From contig JAQWCP010000136.1 of assembly GCA_028705905.1 (NCBI GenBank), positions 1 to 5,137 of the forward strand: a stretch of DNA of 5,137 nt, read 5' to 3'. Shown one piece after another: positions 1 through 5,137 of the stretch (the first letter of the stretch is position 1; each line of letters opens with the position of its first letter). The position numbers and the translations under genes are program-made. The notes beneath the pieces are model-generated. The model had not been told where the DNA came from and did not search any database. It worked only from the letters and a program-made list of their open reading frames with translations. This DNA comes from Oscillospiraceae bacterium. GTDB taxonomy: Bacteria > Bacillota > Clostridia > Oscillospirales > Oscillospiraceae.

Positions 1-753
1 CGCCCCGCCGCCGGGCAGGGCGGAAACCCCGGCGCCGCCGGGTAGCTGCTCCAGCAGCGCGCCGTAATGGCGCAGCCCTTCATCCAGGTGCCGCACCATC
101 TCTTCGTCTGCCCCCTTCTGGGGCGCAAAGACGAAGGCCGCGCCGGACGGGCCAAACAGCGGGTTGTCCACATCGCAAAGGGCCTGAATGGATACGTTGG
201 AGAGGAGGGATTCGGCCGGGGTGGGGTCGATGCTCCAGATGTTCTGGAGGGTTTCCCCGGTGGGGATGAAAGAAACACCGGACCTGTCCTGAAAGACCAC
301 GCCCAGGGCGGCGGCCATGCCACAGCCGCCGTCGTTGGTGGCGCTGCCGCCAAGACCCAAAAGGATCTTGCGGGCACCCCCTTTTTCCACGGCGTGGCGC
401 AAGAGCTGGCCCACCCCATAGGTGGTGGTTTTGCCCGGGTTGAGCGCCTGGGCCGCCAGCGGCAGCCCCGCGGCGGCGGCGGTCTCGATGACGGCCGTTT
501 CCCCATCGGGCAGCAGGCCGTAAAACCCCTCTACCGGCTGAAAGAGGGGGCCATGGACAGGGAGGGAGACCCGCCGGCCGCCGGCCGCCAGCAGGAGGCT
601 GTCCACCGTCCCCTCGCCGCCGTCGGCGATGGGGACGGGCTGGACGCGGCAATGGGGAAAGATGTCCCCCACTTCTTCTGTGAGGATGCTGCAAAATGCC
701 GGGGCGGAGAGCGCGCCCTTGAACGAGTCTGGGGCGACGATGACGTGACGCAT
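1..753 (-). CDS. glxK: Glycerate kinase, GarK/GlxK family (C-terminus cut by window edge)
   Basis: This cytosolic kinase phosphorylates D-glycerate with ATP; bacterial members of the family usually make 2-phosphoglycerate, feeding glyoxylate/serine-derived glycerate into lower glycolysis. The protein opens MRHVIVAPDSFKGALSA, the family's N-terminal signature. It then shows IADGGEGT at residues 42-49 and the glycine-rich LGLGGSATNDGG around residues 132-143. The last visible residues, LPGGGA, fit the start of the conserved P-G-x-G-A-A-G-G segment. Only 251 codons are visible, with no in-frame stop found; the family is about 370-380 residues, so roughly the last third is missing. The start at 753 is supported by AAGGAGT at 767-761 with a 7-base gap. 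The gene lies 67 bases downstream of the symporter stop, with a terminator hairpin between them. Family assignment is firm; the symbol follows the Bacillus naming convention and was not tested. Confidence 0.93.
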   Translation of the reverse strand, partial: MRHVIVAPDSFKGALSAPAFCSILTEEVGDIFPHCRVQPVPIADGGEGTVDSLLLAAGGRRVSLPVHGPLFQPVEGFYGLLPDGETAVIETAAAAGLPLAAQALNPGKTTTYGVGQLLRHAVEKGGARKILLGLGGSATNDGGCGMAAALGVVFQDRSGVSFIPTGETLQNIWSIDPTPAESLLSNVSIQALCDVDNPLFGPSGAAFVFAPQKGADEEMVRHLDEGLRHYGALLEQLPGGAGVSALPGGGA

Positions 754-760
754 CCAAACC

Positions 761-767
761 ACTCCTT
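761..767 (-). promoter_or_regulatory. Ribosome binding site of glycerate kinase gene
   Basis: Read on the minus strand this is AAGGAGT, separated by seven bases from the ATG at 753. It is a near-ideal Shine-Dalgarno and fixes the start so that the protein begins MRHVIVAPDSFKG, matching the family. Confidence 0.85.
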
Positions 768-780
768 TTTGAGAAAAGAT

Positions 781-809
781 CAAAAGGCGCTGGGGGGCAG
801 CGCCTTTTG
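781..809 (-). terminator. Intrinsic terminator after the symporter gene
   Basis: A perfect 12-bp inverted repeat (CAAAAGGCGCTG at 781-792 and CAGCGCCTTTTG at 798-809) encloses a five-base G/C loop. On the minus strand it begins 11 bases after the symporter stop. Its 3' arm ends in CTTTTG and is followed by ATCTTTTCTC, so it has the GC stem and T-rich tail of a Rho-independent terminator. The A/T ends make the element roughly symmetric, so it could also act on the plus strand. It ends only 27 bases before the glycerate kinase start, so it sits between the two co-directional genes and would insulate or attenuate the downstream one. Confidence 0.85.
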
Positions 810-820
810 CATCGAAAGGG

Positions 821-2266
821 TTATCCTAACATGGCGCCCGTTGCTTTGCAGCGCCGCAAATAGTCTTTTGTCAGCACGGCCACTGTGCCGGAGAGGGAGA
901 CCACGCCGATCAGGTTGGGAATGGCCATCAGGCCGTTCAGGGTGTCTGCAATGTTCCAGACCAGGTCCAGCTTGGCAGCGGAACCCAAAATGATGGTGCA
1001 AAGGAATATGATTTTATAGACAACGGTGGTCTTTGGCCCGAACAGATACTCATAAGTACGCTCACCATAATACGACCAGCCCACCACGGTGGAGAAGGCA
1101 AAGAGACACATGGCGATGGACAGAAAGACAGAGCCGGAACGGCCAAACCCCGAGGAAAACGCGGCAGAGGTCAGTGCCGCGCCGGACAGGGGAGCCCCGA
1201 CCCCGTCCAGAAGCCCCGCCTCATGGACGCCGGTGGTGAGAATGGCAAAGGCCGTCAGCGAGCAGATGACGATGGTATCGGCAAACACCTCGAACACGCC
1301 CCACATGGCCTGCTTGACTGGCTCCTTGGTGTCGGTGGCGGCGTGGGCGATGGAGGAAGAGCCAAGGCCCGCTTCGTTGGAGAACACGCCCCTTGCAATG
1401 CCAAAGCGCATGGCCTGGGCGATGGTGAAGCCCAAAATACCCCCACCCACAGCCTGAAGCCGAAACGCACCGGCGAAGATGGAGCCGAATGCCTGGCCCA
1501 GATGCTGGGCGTTCATGGCGATGAGCAGCAAAGCGCCCAGGGTGTACAAAATGGCCATAAAGGGGACGAGAATTTCCGTTACCTTGCCGATGCGCTTGAT
1601 GCCGCCGATGATGACCACGGCGGTGATTCCGGCAATGACGAAGCCCACGATGACGGGGTCAAAGCCAAAGGCCTCTTTCAGCGCCCCGGCAGTGGAGTTT
1701 GCCTGCACGGCAGAGCCGATGCCGAAGGAAGCCAGGGTGGCGAAAATGGCGAACAAAACTGCCAGCCATTTGAAGTGCTTCCCCATGCCCCGCTCGATGA
1801 AGGCCATGGGGCCGCCCTGCCATTCCCCTTTTTCGTTTCGGTACCGATACTTCATGGACAGGGTGATTTCAGAAAACTTCGTCATCATGCCAAAGAACGC
1901 GGAAACCCACATCCAAAACACAGCGCCCGGGCCGCCGGAGACAATGGCCGTGGCCACGCCTGCGATGTTGCCTGTGCCCACGGTTGCGGCCAGCGCGGTG
2001 GAAAGCGCCTGAAACTGGGTGATGGCCTTTTTGTCCTCGGTTTTGCGCACCTTTTTGTCGGTGAACACCGAGGCGATGGTGGACCGCCACCACAGCCCCA
2101 GCCGGGAGATTTGAAACCATTTTGTCCGGAAGGTGAGCAAAATGCCCACCAGGACAAAGATGATGCACATGATGGGACCCCAGATGAAACCGTTGATCGC
2201 GCCATTGACCTTTTCTATGTCGGCGACCAACCCGGAATTCCCTGCGGCTGCCAGGAACAGATTCAT
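821..2266 (-). CDS. AGCS-family sodium:alanine/glycine symporter
   Basis: This integral membrane transporter takes up alanine and/or glycine with Na+ (alanine or glycine:cation symporter family, AlsT/DagA/AgcS). The 481 residues match the usual family length. Seen in the protein: GTGNIAGVA at 97-105; the complete PROSITE-type family signature GGPGAVFWMWVSAFFG at 111-126; FSNEAGLGSS near 295-304; and GWSYYGERTYEYLFG at 396-410. Hydrophobic stretches occur throughout, for example residues 27-46, 166-185, 205-222, 232-251, 375-395 and 416-431, as expected for a multi-pass permease with the LeuT-like fold. The start at 2266 is preceded by purine-rich AGAGGAAA (2280-2273), with nine bases between its GG and the ATG. 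The gene has its own probable promoter (extended -10 at 2378-2386), a structured leader and a terminator. Family is certain; whether alanine, glycine, or another small amino acid such as glutamine is the main substrate cannot be read from sequence. Confidence 0.96.
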   Translation of the reverse strand: MNLFLAAAGNSGLVADIEKVNGAINGFIWGPIMCIIFVLVGILLTFRTKWFQISRLGLWWRSTIASVFTDKKVRKTEDKKAITQFQALSTALAATVGTGNIAGVATAIVSGGPGAVFWMWVSAFFGMMTKFSEITLSMKYRYRNEKGEWQGGPMAFIERGMGKHFKWLAVLFAIFATLASFGIGSAVQANSTAGALKEAFGFDPVIVGFVIAGITAVVIIGGIKRIGKVTEILVPFMAILYTLGALLLIAMNAQHLGQAFGSIFAGAFRLQAVGGGILGFTIAQAMRFGIARGVFSNEAGLGSSSIAHAATDTKEPVKQAMWGVFEVFADTIVICSLTAFAILTTGVHEAGLLDGVGAPLSGAALTSAAFSSGFGRSGSVFLSIAMCLFAFSTVVGWSYYGERTYEYLFGPKTTVVYKIIFLCTIILGSAAKLDLVWNIADTLNGLMAIPNLIGVVSLSGTVAVLTKDYLRRCKATGAMLG

Positions 2267-2291
2267 AATACGTTTCCTCTCTTTCCTTAAA

Positions 2292-2347
2292 CGCTATTTG
2301 CCCCAAAGCACGAAAACGGCAAAAAGCGGGCCATCATAGAAATGGCC
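2292..2347 (-). promoter_or_regulatory. Two adjacent hairpins in the symporter 5' leader
   Basis: On the minus strand, GGCCAT at 2347-2342 and ATGGCC at 2334-2329 form a perfect 6-bp stem with a 7-base loop. Immediately after it, CGCTTTTTGCC at 2328-2318 pairs with GGCAAATAGCG at 2302-2292, an 11-bp stem with one T-T mismatch and a 15-base loop. The first hairpin is followed by CGCTTTTTG, resembling a weak terminator, and that T run is part of the second stem's 5' arm. Both would lie in the transcript from the promoter at 2378-2386, ahead of the ribosome binding site at about 2280. The pairing is visible; a regulatory role is inference, and I do not recognise a riboswitch class. Confidence 0.4.
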
Positions 2348-2377
2348 TGTATTCATACTTATCAAAACCTGTCCAAA

Positions 2378-2386
2378 ATTATACCA
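2378..2386 (-). promoter_or_regulatory. Extended -10 promoter for the symporter gene
   Basis: The minus strand reads TGGTATAAT, a consensus TATAAT with the TGn extension. The hexamer 17 bases upstream (TTCCAT, 2406-2401) is a poor -35, which an extended -10 can tolerate. Transcription would start near 2371, giving a 5' leader of about 105 bases before the ATG at 2266. It is the best minus-strand promoter in the gap, assigned by eye. Confidence 0.6.
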
Positions 2387-2508
2387 TAAAACCTGCTGCA
2401 ATGGAACGGCTTTTTGTGTATATTTTCGGGAAAAAGAAACGAGAAGCTGGCACGCAAAGGGCAAAGACCCGGGTTTTTAGCTGGGTTCGATCAAATTTTG
2501 CAAGTGCC

Positions 2509-2538
2509 TTGACCGGGAACAGACTGGTGTGGTATATT
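2509..2538 (+). promoter_or_regulatory. Sigma-A-type promoter for leuCDB
   Basis: TTGACC (2509-2514) and TATATT (2533-2538) are separated by 18 bases. The -10 is preceded by TGG, giving an extended -10. Both hexamers match five of six consensus positions. Transcription should begin around 2545, leaving a leader of about 65 bases before leuC. That is too short for a T-box antiterminator or a classical leucine leader-peptide attenuator, so control may act at this promoter or on translation initiation. Confidence 0.7.
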
Positions 2539-2596
2539 GAAAAGCATCAAAACAATGACGGAAAACAGAGAGGCGCCCCCTCCCGTTTTGCCGCCG

Positions 2597-2602
2597 AGGA
2601 GG
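2597..2602 (+). promoter_or_regulatory. leuC ribosome binding site, possibly masked by a C-rich leader segment
   Basis: AGGAGG lies eight bases before the ATG at 2611 and decides the leuC start over the in-frame ATGs at 2617 and 2623. A CCTCC at 2579-2583 in the same leader is exactly complementary to GGAGG at 2598-2602, so a 5-bp hairpin with a 14-base loop could cover the site. The Shine-Dalgarno is certain; masking is only a possibility. Confidence 0.85.
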
Positions 2603-2610
2603 AATTGACA

Positions 2611-3837
2611 ATGGGAATGACCATGACGCAAAAGATCCTGGCAAAGCACGCCAATCTGCCGTCGGTGCAGGCGGGAGACCTGATTGAAGCGCGGCTGGAT
2701 CTGGTGCTGGGCAATGACATTACATCGCCGGTGGCCATCAAAGAATTTGAACGGGCCGGCTTTTCTAAGGTGTTTGACAAGGATAAAATTTGCATCGTGT
2801 TGGATCACTTTACGCCCAACAAGGACATCAAAGCGGCCAAGCAATGCGCAGAGGCCCGGGCCTTTGCCCAGCAGCAGGAGATCACCCATTTTTTTGATGT
2901 GGGCAATATGGGCATCGAACACGCGCTCCTGCCGGAGCGGGGTCTTGTGGCCCCCGGAGAAGTGGTGATCGGCGCGGATTCTCACACCTGCACCTATGGC
3001 GCCCTGGGCGCCTTTTCCACGGGTGTGGGCAGCACGGACATGGCCGCCGGCATGGCGGCGGGGGTGGCCTGGTTTAAGGTGCCTTCGGCCATCCGGTTTG
3101 AGCTGGTTGGAAAGCCGGCCCCCTGGGTGTCCGGCAAGGACGTGATCTTGCACATCATCGGGAAAATCGGGGTGGATGGCGCCTTGTACCAATCCATGGA
3201 GTTTACCGGGGAGGGCGTCTCTCATCTCACCATGGACGACCGGTTTACCATCGCCAACATGGCCATTGAGGCCGGCGCGAAAAACGGCATCTTCCCCGTG
3301 GACGAAAAGACGCTGGAGTATGCAAAAGGCAGAGTGGAGCGGCCCTTTGACGTGTTCGAGCCGGACGAGGACGCCCACTACGAGCAGGTGATCATCATTG
3401 ACCTGGAGCAGATCCGGCCCACGGTTTCTCTGCCCCATCTGCCCTCCAACACCAAAACGGTGGGCGAGGTGGCCGGGCTGAAAATTGACCAGGCGGTCAT
3501 CGGCTCCTGCACCAACGGGCGCATCGGCGACCTGCGCCTGGCGGCCAAGCTGATGAAGGGGAAAAAGGTGGCCAAGGGCGTGCGCTGTATCGTCATCCCC
3601 GCCACCCAGCAGATTTACCTCCAGGCCATGCGGGAAGGGCTGATTGAAATTTTCATTGAAGCCGGGGCGGCTGTCAGCACCCCCACCTGCGGGCCGTGCA
3701 TCGGCGGACATATGGGCGTTTTATATGAAGGAGAGCGGGCCGTCGCCACCACAAACCGGAACTTTGTGGGGCGGATGGGCCATATTGAATCGGAAATTTA
3801 TCTGGCAAGCCCCGCTGTGGCGGCGGCTTCCCCGTAA
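2611..3837 (+). CDS. leuC: 3-isopropylmalate dehydratase large subunit (C-terminal frame break)
   Basis: This is the large subunit of the aconitase-type [4Fe-4S] enzyme that, with LeuD, isomerises 2-isopropylmalate to 3-isopropylmalate in leucine synthesis. The start at 2611 gives MGMTMTQKILAKH, typical of the clostridial/archaeal-type LeuC, after AGGAGG at ideal spacing. Visible motifs are VLDHFTPNKDI (Asp65-His66), GADSHTCTYGALGAF from residue 121, and the cluster ligands Cys300 in GSCTNGR and Cys360/Cys363 in CGPCIGGHMG. The protein ends ASPAVAAASP at 408 residues. The family normally continues for about 10-15 residues, and such a tail (VTGVLTDPATL...) is encoded directly downstream in the -1 frame up to 3878. 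A one-base loss near 3829-3834 is therefore likely; all catalytic and cluster residues lie before it. The related homoaconitase family is a less likely reading, given the LeuD and LeuB neighbours. Confidence 0.95.
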   Translation: MGMTMTQKILAKHANLPSVQAGDLIEARLDLVLGNDITSPVAIKEFERAGFSKVFDKDKICIVLDHFTPNKDIKAAKQCAEARAFAQQQEITHFFDVGNMGIEHALLPERGLVAPGEVVIGADSHTCTYGALGAFSTGVGSTDMAAGMAAGVAWFKVPSAIRFELVGKPAPWVSGKDVILHIIGKIGVDGALYQSMEFTGEGVSHLTMDDRFTIANMAIEAGAKNGIFPVDEKTLEYAKGRVERPFDVFEPDEDAHYEQVIIIDLEQIRPTVSLPHLPSNTKTVGEVAGLKIDQAVIGSCTNGRIGDLRLAAKLMKGKKVAKGVRCIVIPATQQIYLQAMREGLIEIFIEAGAAVSTPTCGPCIGGHMGVLYEGERAVATTNRNFVGRMGHIESEIYLASPAVAAASP

Positions 3838-3878
3838 CGGGGGTACTCACCGATCCCGCTACGTTGGCGTGTATTTGA
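3834..3878 (+). other. leuC: Displaced leuC C-terminal tail in the -1 frame
   Basis: Reading from 3834 in the frame one base back from leuC gives VTGVLTDPATLACI followed by TGA at 3876-3878. It joins smoothly to the AVAAAS end of the in-frame protein and resembles the usual end of clostridial LeuC (a short T-G-x-[IVL]-x-D-P segment). Restoring one base in the TCCCCG run (3829-3834) would give a protein of about 422 residues, close to the family norm, and would shrink the gap to leuD from 58 to 17 bases. Confidence 0.7.
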
Positions 3879-3879
3879 T

Positions 3880-3884
3880 GGAGG
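3880..3884 (+). promoter_or_regulatory. leuD ribosome binding site
   Basis: GGAGG sits 11 bases before the ATG at 3896, slightly long but the only good site. It overlaps the in-frame ATG at 3878-3880, which has no site of its own, so the start at 3896 is preferred. Confidence 0.65.
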
Positions 3885-3895
3885 CGGATCGAAAT

Positions 3896-4393
3896 ATGAG
3901 CAAAACGGGAACTGTTTTTGCATTTGGCAGCAACGTGGATACCGACGTCATCATCCCGGCCCGGTATTTGAATACGTCCGAGCCGTCCGAGCTGGCGAAG
4001 CACTGTATGGAGGACATTGACAAGTCCTTTGTGGACAAGGTGCAGGAAGGGGATGTGATCGTAGCGGGGCAAAACTTTGGCTGCGGCTCCTCCCGGGAGC
4101 ATGCCCCCATCTCCATCCGGGCCTGCGGCGTGGCCTGCGTCATCGCCAAAAGCTTCGCCCGCATCTTTTACCGGAACGCCATCAACATCGGCCTGCCGAT
4201 TTTGGAGTCGCCGGAGGCGGCGGAGGAGATCCAAGAAGGGGACAAGGTGCGGGTGGACTTTGACACCGGCATCATTACAAATGAGACCACCGGAAAGACG
4301 TATCAGGCGGCGCCGTTCCCGGCGTTTGTCACCGAGATCATCCAAAACGGCGGACTGCTCAATTCACTGAAAGTGAGAGGGATTGCAAAATGA
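3896..4393 (+). CDS. leuD: 3-isopropylmalate dehydratase small subunit
   Basis: This is the swivelling-domain partner of LeuC; the heterodimer converts 2-isopropylmalate to 3-isopropylmalate in the cytosol. At 165 residues it matches the short, archaeal/clostridial LeuD class (about 160-170) rather than the 200-residue enterobacterial form. NVDTDVIIPARYL at 13-25 and GQNFGCGSSREHAP at 58-71 are the family hallmarks. The substrate-recognition loop reads YLNT (24-27), similar to the YLRT loop of isopropylmalate isomerases rather than the YLTM of homoaconitase, which supports the leucine assignment. An in-frame ATG at 3878 would add six residues (MEADRN), but the preceding GGAGG favours 3896. 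The stop TGA overlaps the leuB start as ATGA, indicating translational coupling in one operon. Confidence 0.96.
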   Translation: MSKTGTVFAFGSNVDTDVIIPARYLNTSEPSELAKHCMEDIDKSFVDKVQEGDVIVAGQNFGCGSSREHAPISIRACGVACVIAKSFARIFYRNAINIGLPILESPEAAEEIQEGDKVRVDFDTGIITNETTGKTYQAAPFPAFVTEIIQNGGLLNSLKVRGIAK

Positions 4394-5137
4394 ATTATAA
4401 CATTGCCCGGATCCCCGGCGACGGGATCGGCCCGGAAATTGTGGCTGCCGCCACCGACGTGATGGAGGCCGTGGGAAAAGCCTTCGGCCACAGCTTTTCG
4501 TATGTAGAGGTGCCTTTGGGCGGCGCTGCCATCGACCAGTTTGGCAAGCCCTACCCCGACGGCACAACGGAGACGTGCCGCGCCTGCGACGCGGTGCTGC
4601 TGGGCGCGGTGGGCGGCCCCAAGTGGGACGAGATGCCCGCCGACCTGCGGCCGGAAAAAGCCCTGTTGGCCCTGCGGAAAGAGCTGGGGCTCTTTGCCAA
4701 TTTGCGCCCCGCTGTCCTGCGGCCGGCGCTGCGGGAGGCATCTCCCCTCAAGCCGGAAATTACGGAACAGGGCATCGACCTTTTGATCGTGCGGGAGCTG
4801 ACCGGCGGTGTGTATTTCGGCAAGCGGGAGCGGTATCAGACCGAAGACCGGGGGGAAGAAGCCGCCGACCGGATGGCGTACAGCGAGATGGAGATCGAGC
4901 GGATCGGCCGCAAGGCATTTGAGCTGGCCCGGCTGCGCCGGAAGACGCTGGCCAGCGTGGACAAGGCCAATGTGCTGGAGACCTCCCGCCTTTGGAGAAG
5001 CGTGATGCACCGGCTGGCAGCAGAGTACCCGGACGTGGCCTATTCGGACATTCTGGTGGACAACTGCGCCATGCAGCTCATGCGCTCTCCGCATCAGTTC
5101 GACGTGCTGGTGATGGAAAATATGTTTGGAGACATTT
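4390..5137 (+). CDS. leuB: 3-isopropylmalate dehydrogenase (C-terminus cut by window edge)
   Basis: This enzyme oxidises and decarboxylates (2R,3S)-3-isopropylmalate with NAD+ to 2-oxoisocaproate, the third step of leucine synthesis. The protein starts MNYNIARIPGDGIGPEIV and carries the beta-decarboxylating dehydrogenase landmarks: LLGAVGGPKWD, ANLRPA, RELTGGVYFG with the catalytic Tyr142, VDKANVLE with the catalytic Lys192, and the metal-binding aspartates Asp224 (VDNCAMQL) and Asp248 (ENMFGDI). RELTGGVYFG favours LeuB over isocitrate or tartrate dehydrogenase relatives. 249 codons are present; about 105-110 more are expected beyond the window, given a family length near 355-360. The ATG overlaps the leuD stop (ATGA, 4390-4393), and GAGAGGGA at 4375-4382 inside leuD gives a ribosome binding site with a 7-base gap, so it is co-transcribed with leuC and leuD. 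Confidence 0.96.
   Translation, partial: MNYNIARIPGDGIGPEIVAAATDVMEAVGKAFGHSFSYVEVPLGGAAIDQFGKPYPDGTTETCRACDAVLLGAVGGPKWDEMPADLRPEKALLALRKELGLFANLRPAVLRPALREASPLKPEITEQGIDLLIVRELTGGVYFGKRERYQTEDRGEEAADRMAYSEMEIERIGRKAFELARLRRKTLASVDKANVLETSRLWRSVMHRLAAEYPDVAYSDILVDNCAMQLMRSPHQFDVLVMENMFGDI

Larger units (their letters stand above)
2267..2610. other. Divergent intergenic control region between symporter and leuC
   Basis: These 344 bases contain no supportable gene and are visibly more AT-rich than the flanking coding DNA, especially 2340-2560. The left part carries the symporter's minus-strand leader and extended -10 promoter; the right part carries the leuC promoter, a leader of about 65 bases and the leuC ribosome binding site. 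Between about 2407 and 2508 I see no clear signal: only short imperfect repeats such as ACCCGGGT (in AAAGACCCGGGTTTTT) and the small palindrome CAAATTTTG just before the leuC -35. The latter might be an operator half, but nothing supports a named regulator. Confidence 0.7.

Noticed and set aside
1223..2290. Long plus-strand open frame of 355 codons opposite the symporter
   Set aside because: It is the antisense shadow of a clear AGCS transporter. Its translation is rich in G, H and D with no recognisable domain, and the other strand shows a full family signature.
2267..2400. Glycine riboswitch upstream of the symporter
   Set aside because: GGGGCAAATAGCG on the minus strand vaguely recalls part of the motif, but the paired aptamer core is absent and the leader is short.
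2555..2608. 17-codon open frame (MTENREAPPPVLPPRRN) in the leuC leader as a possible leader peptide
   Set aside because: No ribosome binding site precedes it, it has only one leucine codon, and it runs over the leuC Shine-Dalgarno. Nothing supports attenuation.
2401..2610. N-terminal extension of leuC to the ATG at 2401
   Set aside because: The 70 extra residues match nothing in LeuC, run through the likely promoter, and lack a ribosome binding site. AGGAGG points to 2611.
2491..3711. Minus-strand open frame of 406 codons opposite leuC
   Set aside because: It lies antisense to an unmistakable LeuC with cluster cysteines and a strong ribosome binding site. The composition is typical of a high-GC shadow frame.
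3822..3837. Programmed -1 frameshift to produce full-length LeuC
   Set aside because: GCT TCC CCG TAA is not an X-XXY-YYZ slippery site, and I see no clear stimulatory hairpin just downstream. A deletion or sequence error is simpler.
3644..3895. Extended leuD frame beginning at 3644
   Set aside because: That frame overlaps the conserved end of leuC, including its cluster cysteines. LeuD homology begins at MSKTGTVFAFG (3896), behind a GGAGG site.

Overview
The window is an ordinary stretch of bacterial chromosome. It reads as a high-GC, low-GC-phylum-type Firmicute, most likely a gut clostridium of the Oscillospiraceae kind. That placement is inferred from three things: strong AGGAGG-type ribosome binding sites, the clostridial form of the split isopropylmalate isomerase (LeuC starting MGMTMTQKI, LeuD of about 165 residues), and GC-rich genes beside an AT-rich intergenic region. 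It was made without a database search.

The left half (1-2266) lies on the minus strand. An AGCS-family sodium:alanine/glycine symporter (821-2266) is followed by a 12-bp perfect terminator hairpin (781-809). Next comes a glycerate kinase (753 down to 1) that runs off the left edge after 251 codons. The two genes share amino-acid/C3 metabolism only loosely, and the hairpin separates them.

The middle (2267-2610) is a 344-base divergent control region. It holds an extended -10 promoter for the symporter, with a 5' leader that can fold into two adjacent hairpins. It also holds a good promoter for the leucine genes (TTGACC, 18-bp spacer, TATATT) and a strong Shine-Dalgarno that a nearby C-rich segment could mask. 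No T-box or recognised riboswitch is seen.

The right half (2611-5137) is the plus-strand leucine biosynthesis operon leuC-leuD-leuB. LeuC and LeuD form 3-isopropylmalate dehydratase (isomerase), and LeuB (truncated by the window edge after 249 codons) oxidises 3-isopropylmalate. leuD and leuB overlap by ATGA. leuA is not in the window.

The most notable anomaly is at the end of leuC. The frame stops early at 3837, but the expected C-terminal tail continues intact in the -1 frame to a TGA at 3878. This suggests a one-base loss in a C run, either real or a sequence error. I found no mobile element, CRISPR array, RNA gene or convincing undescribed system.
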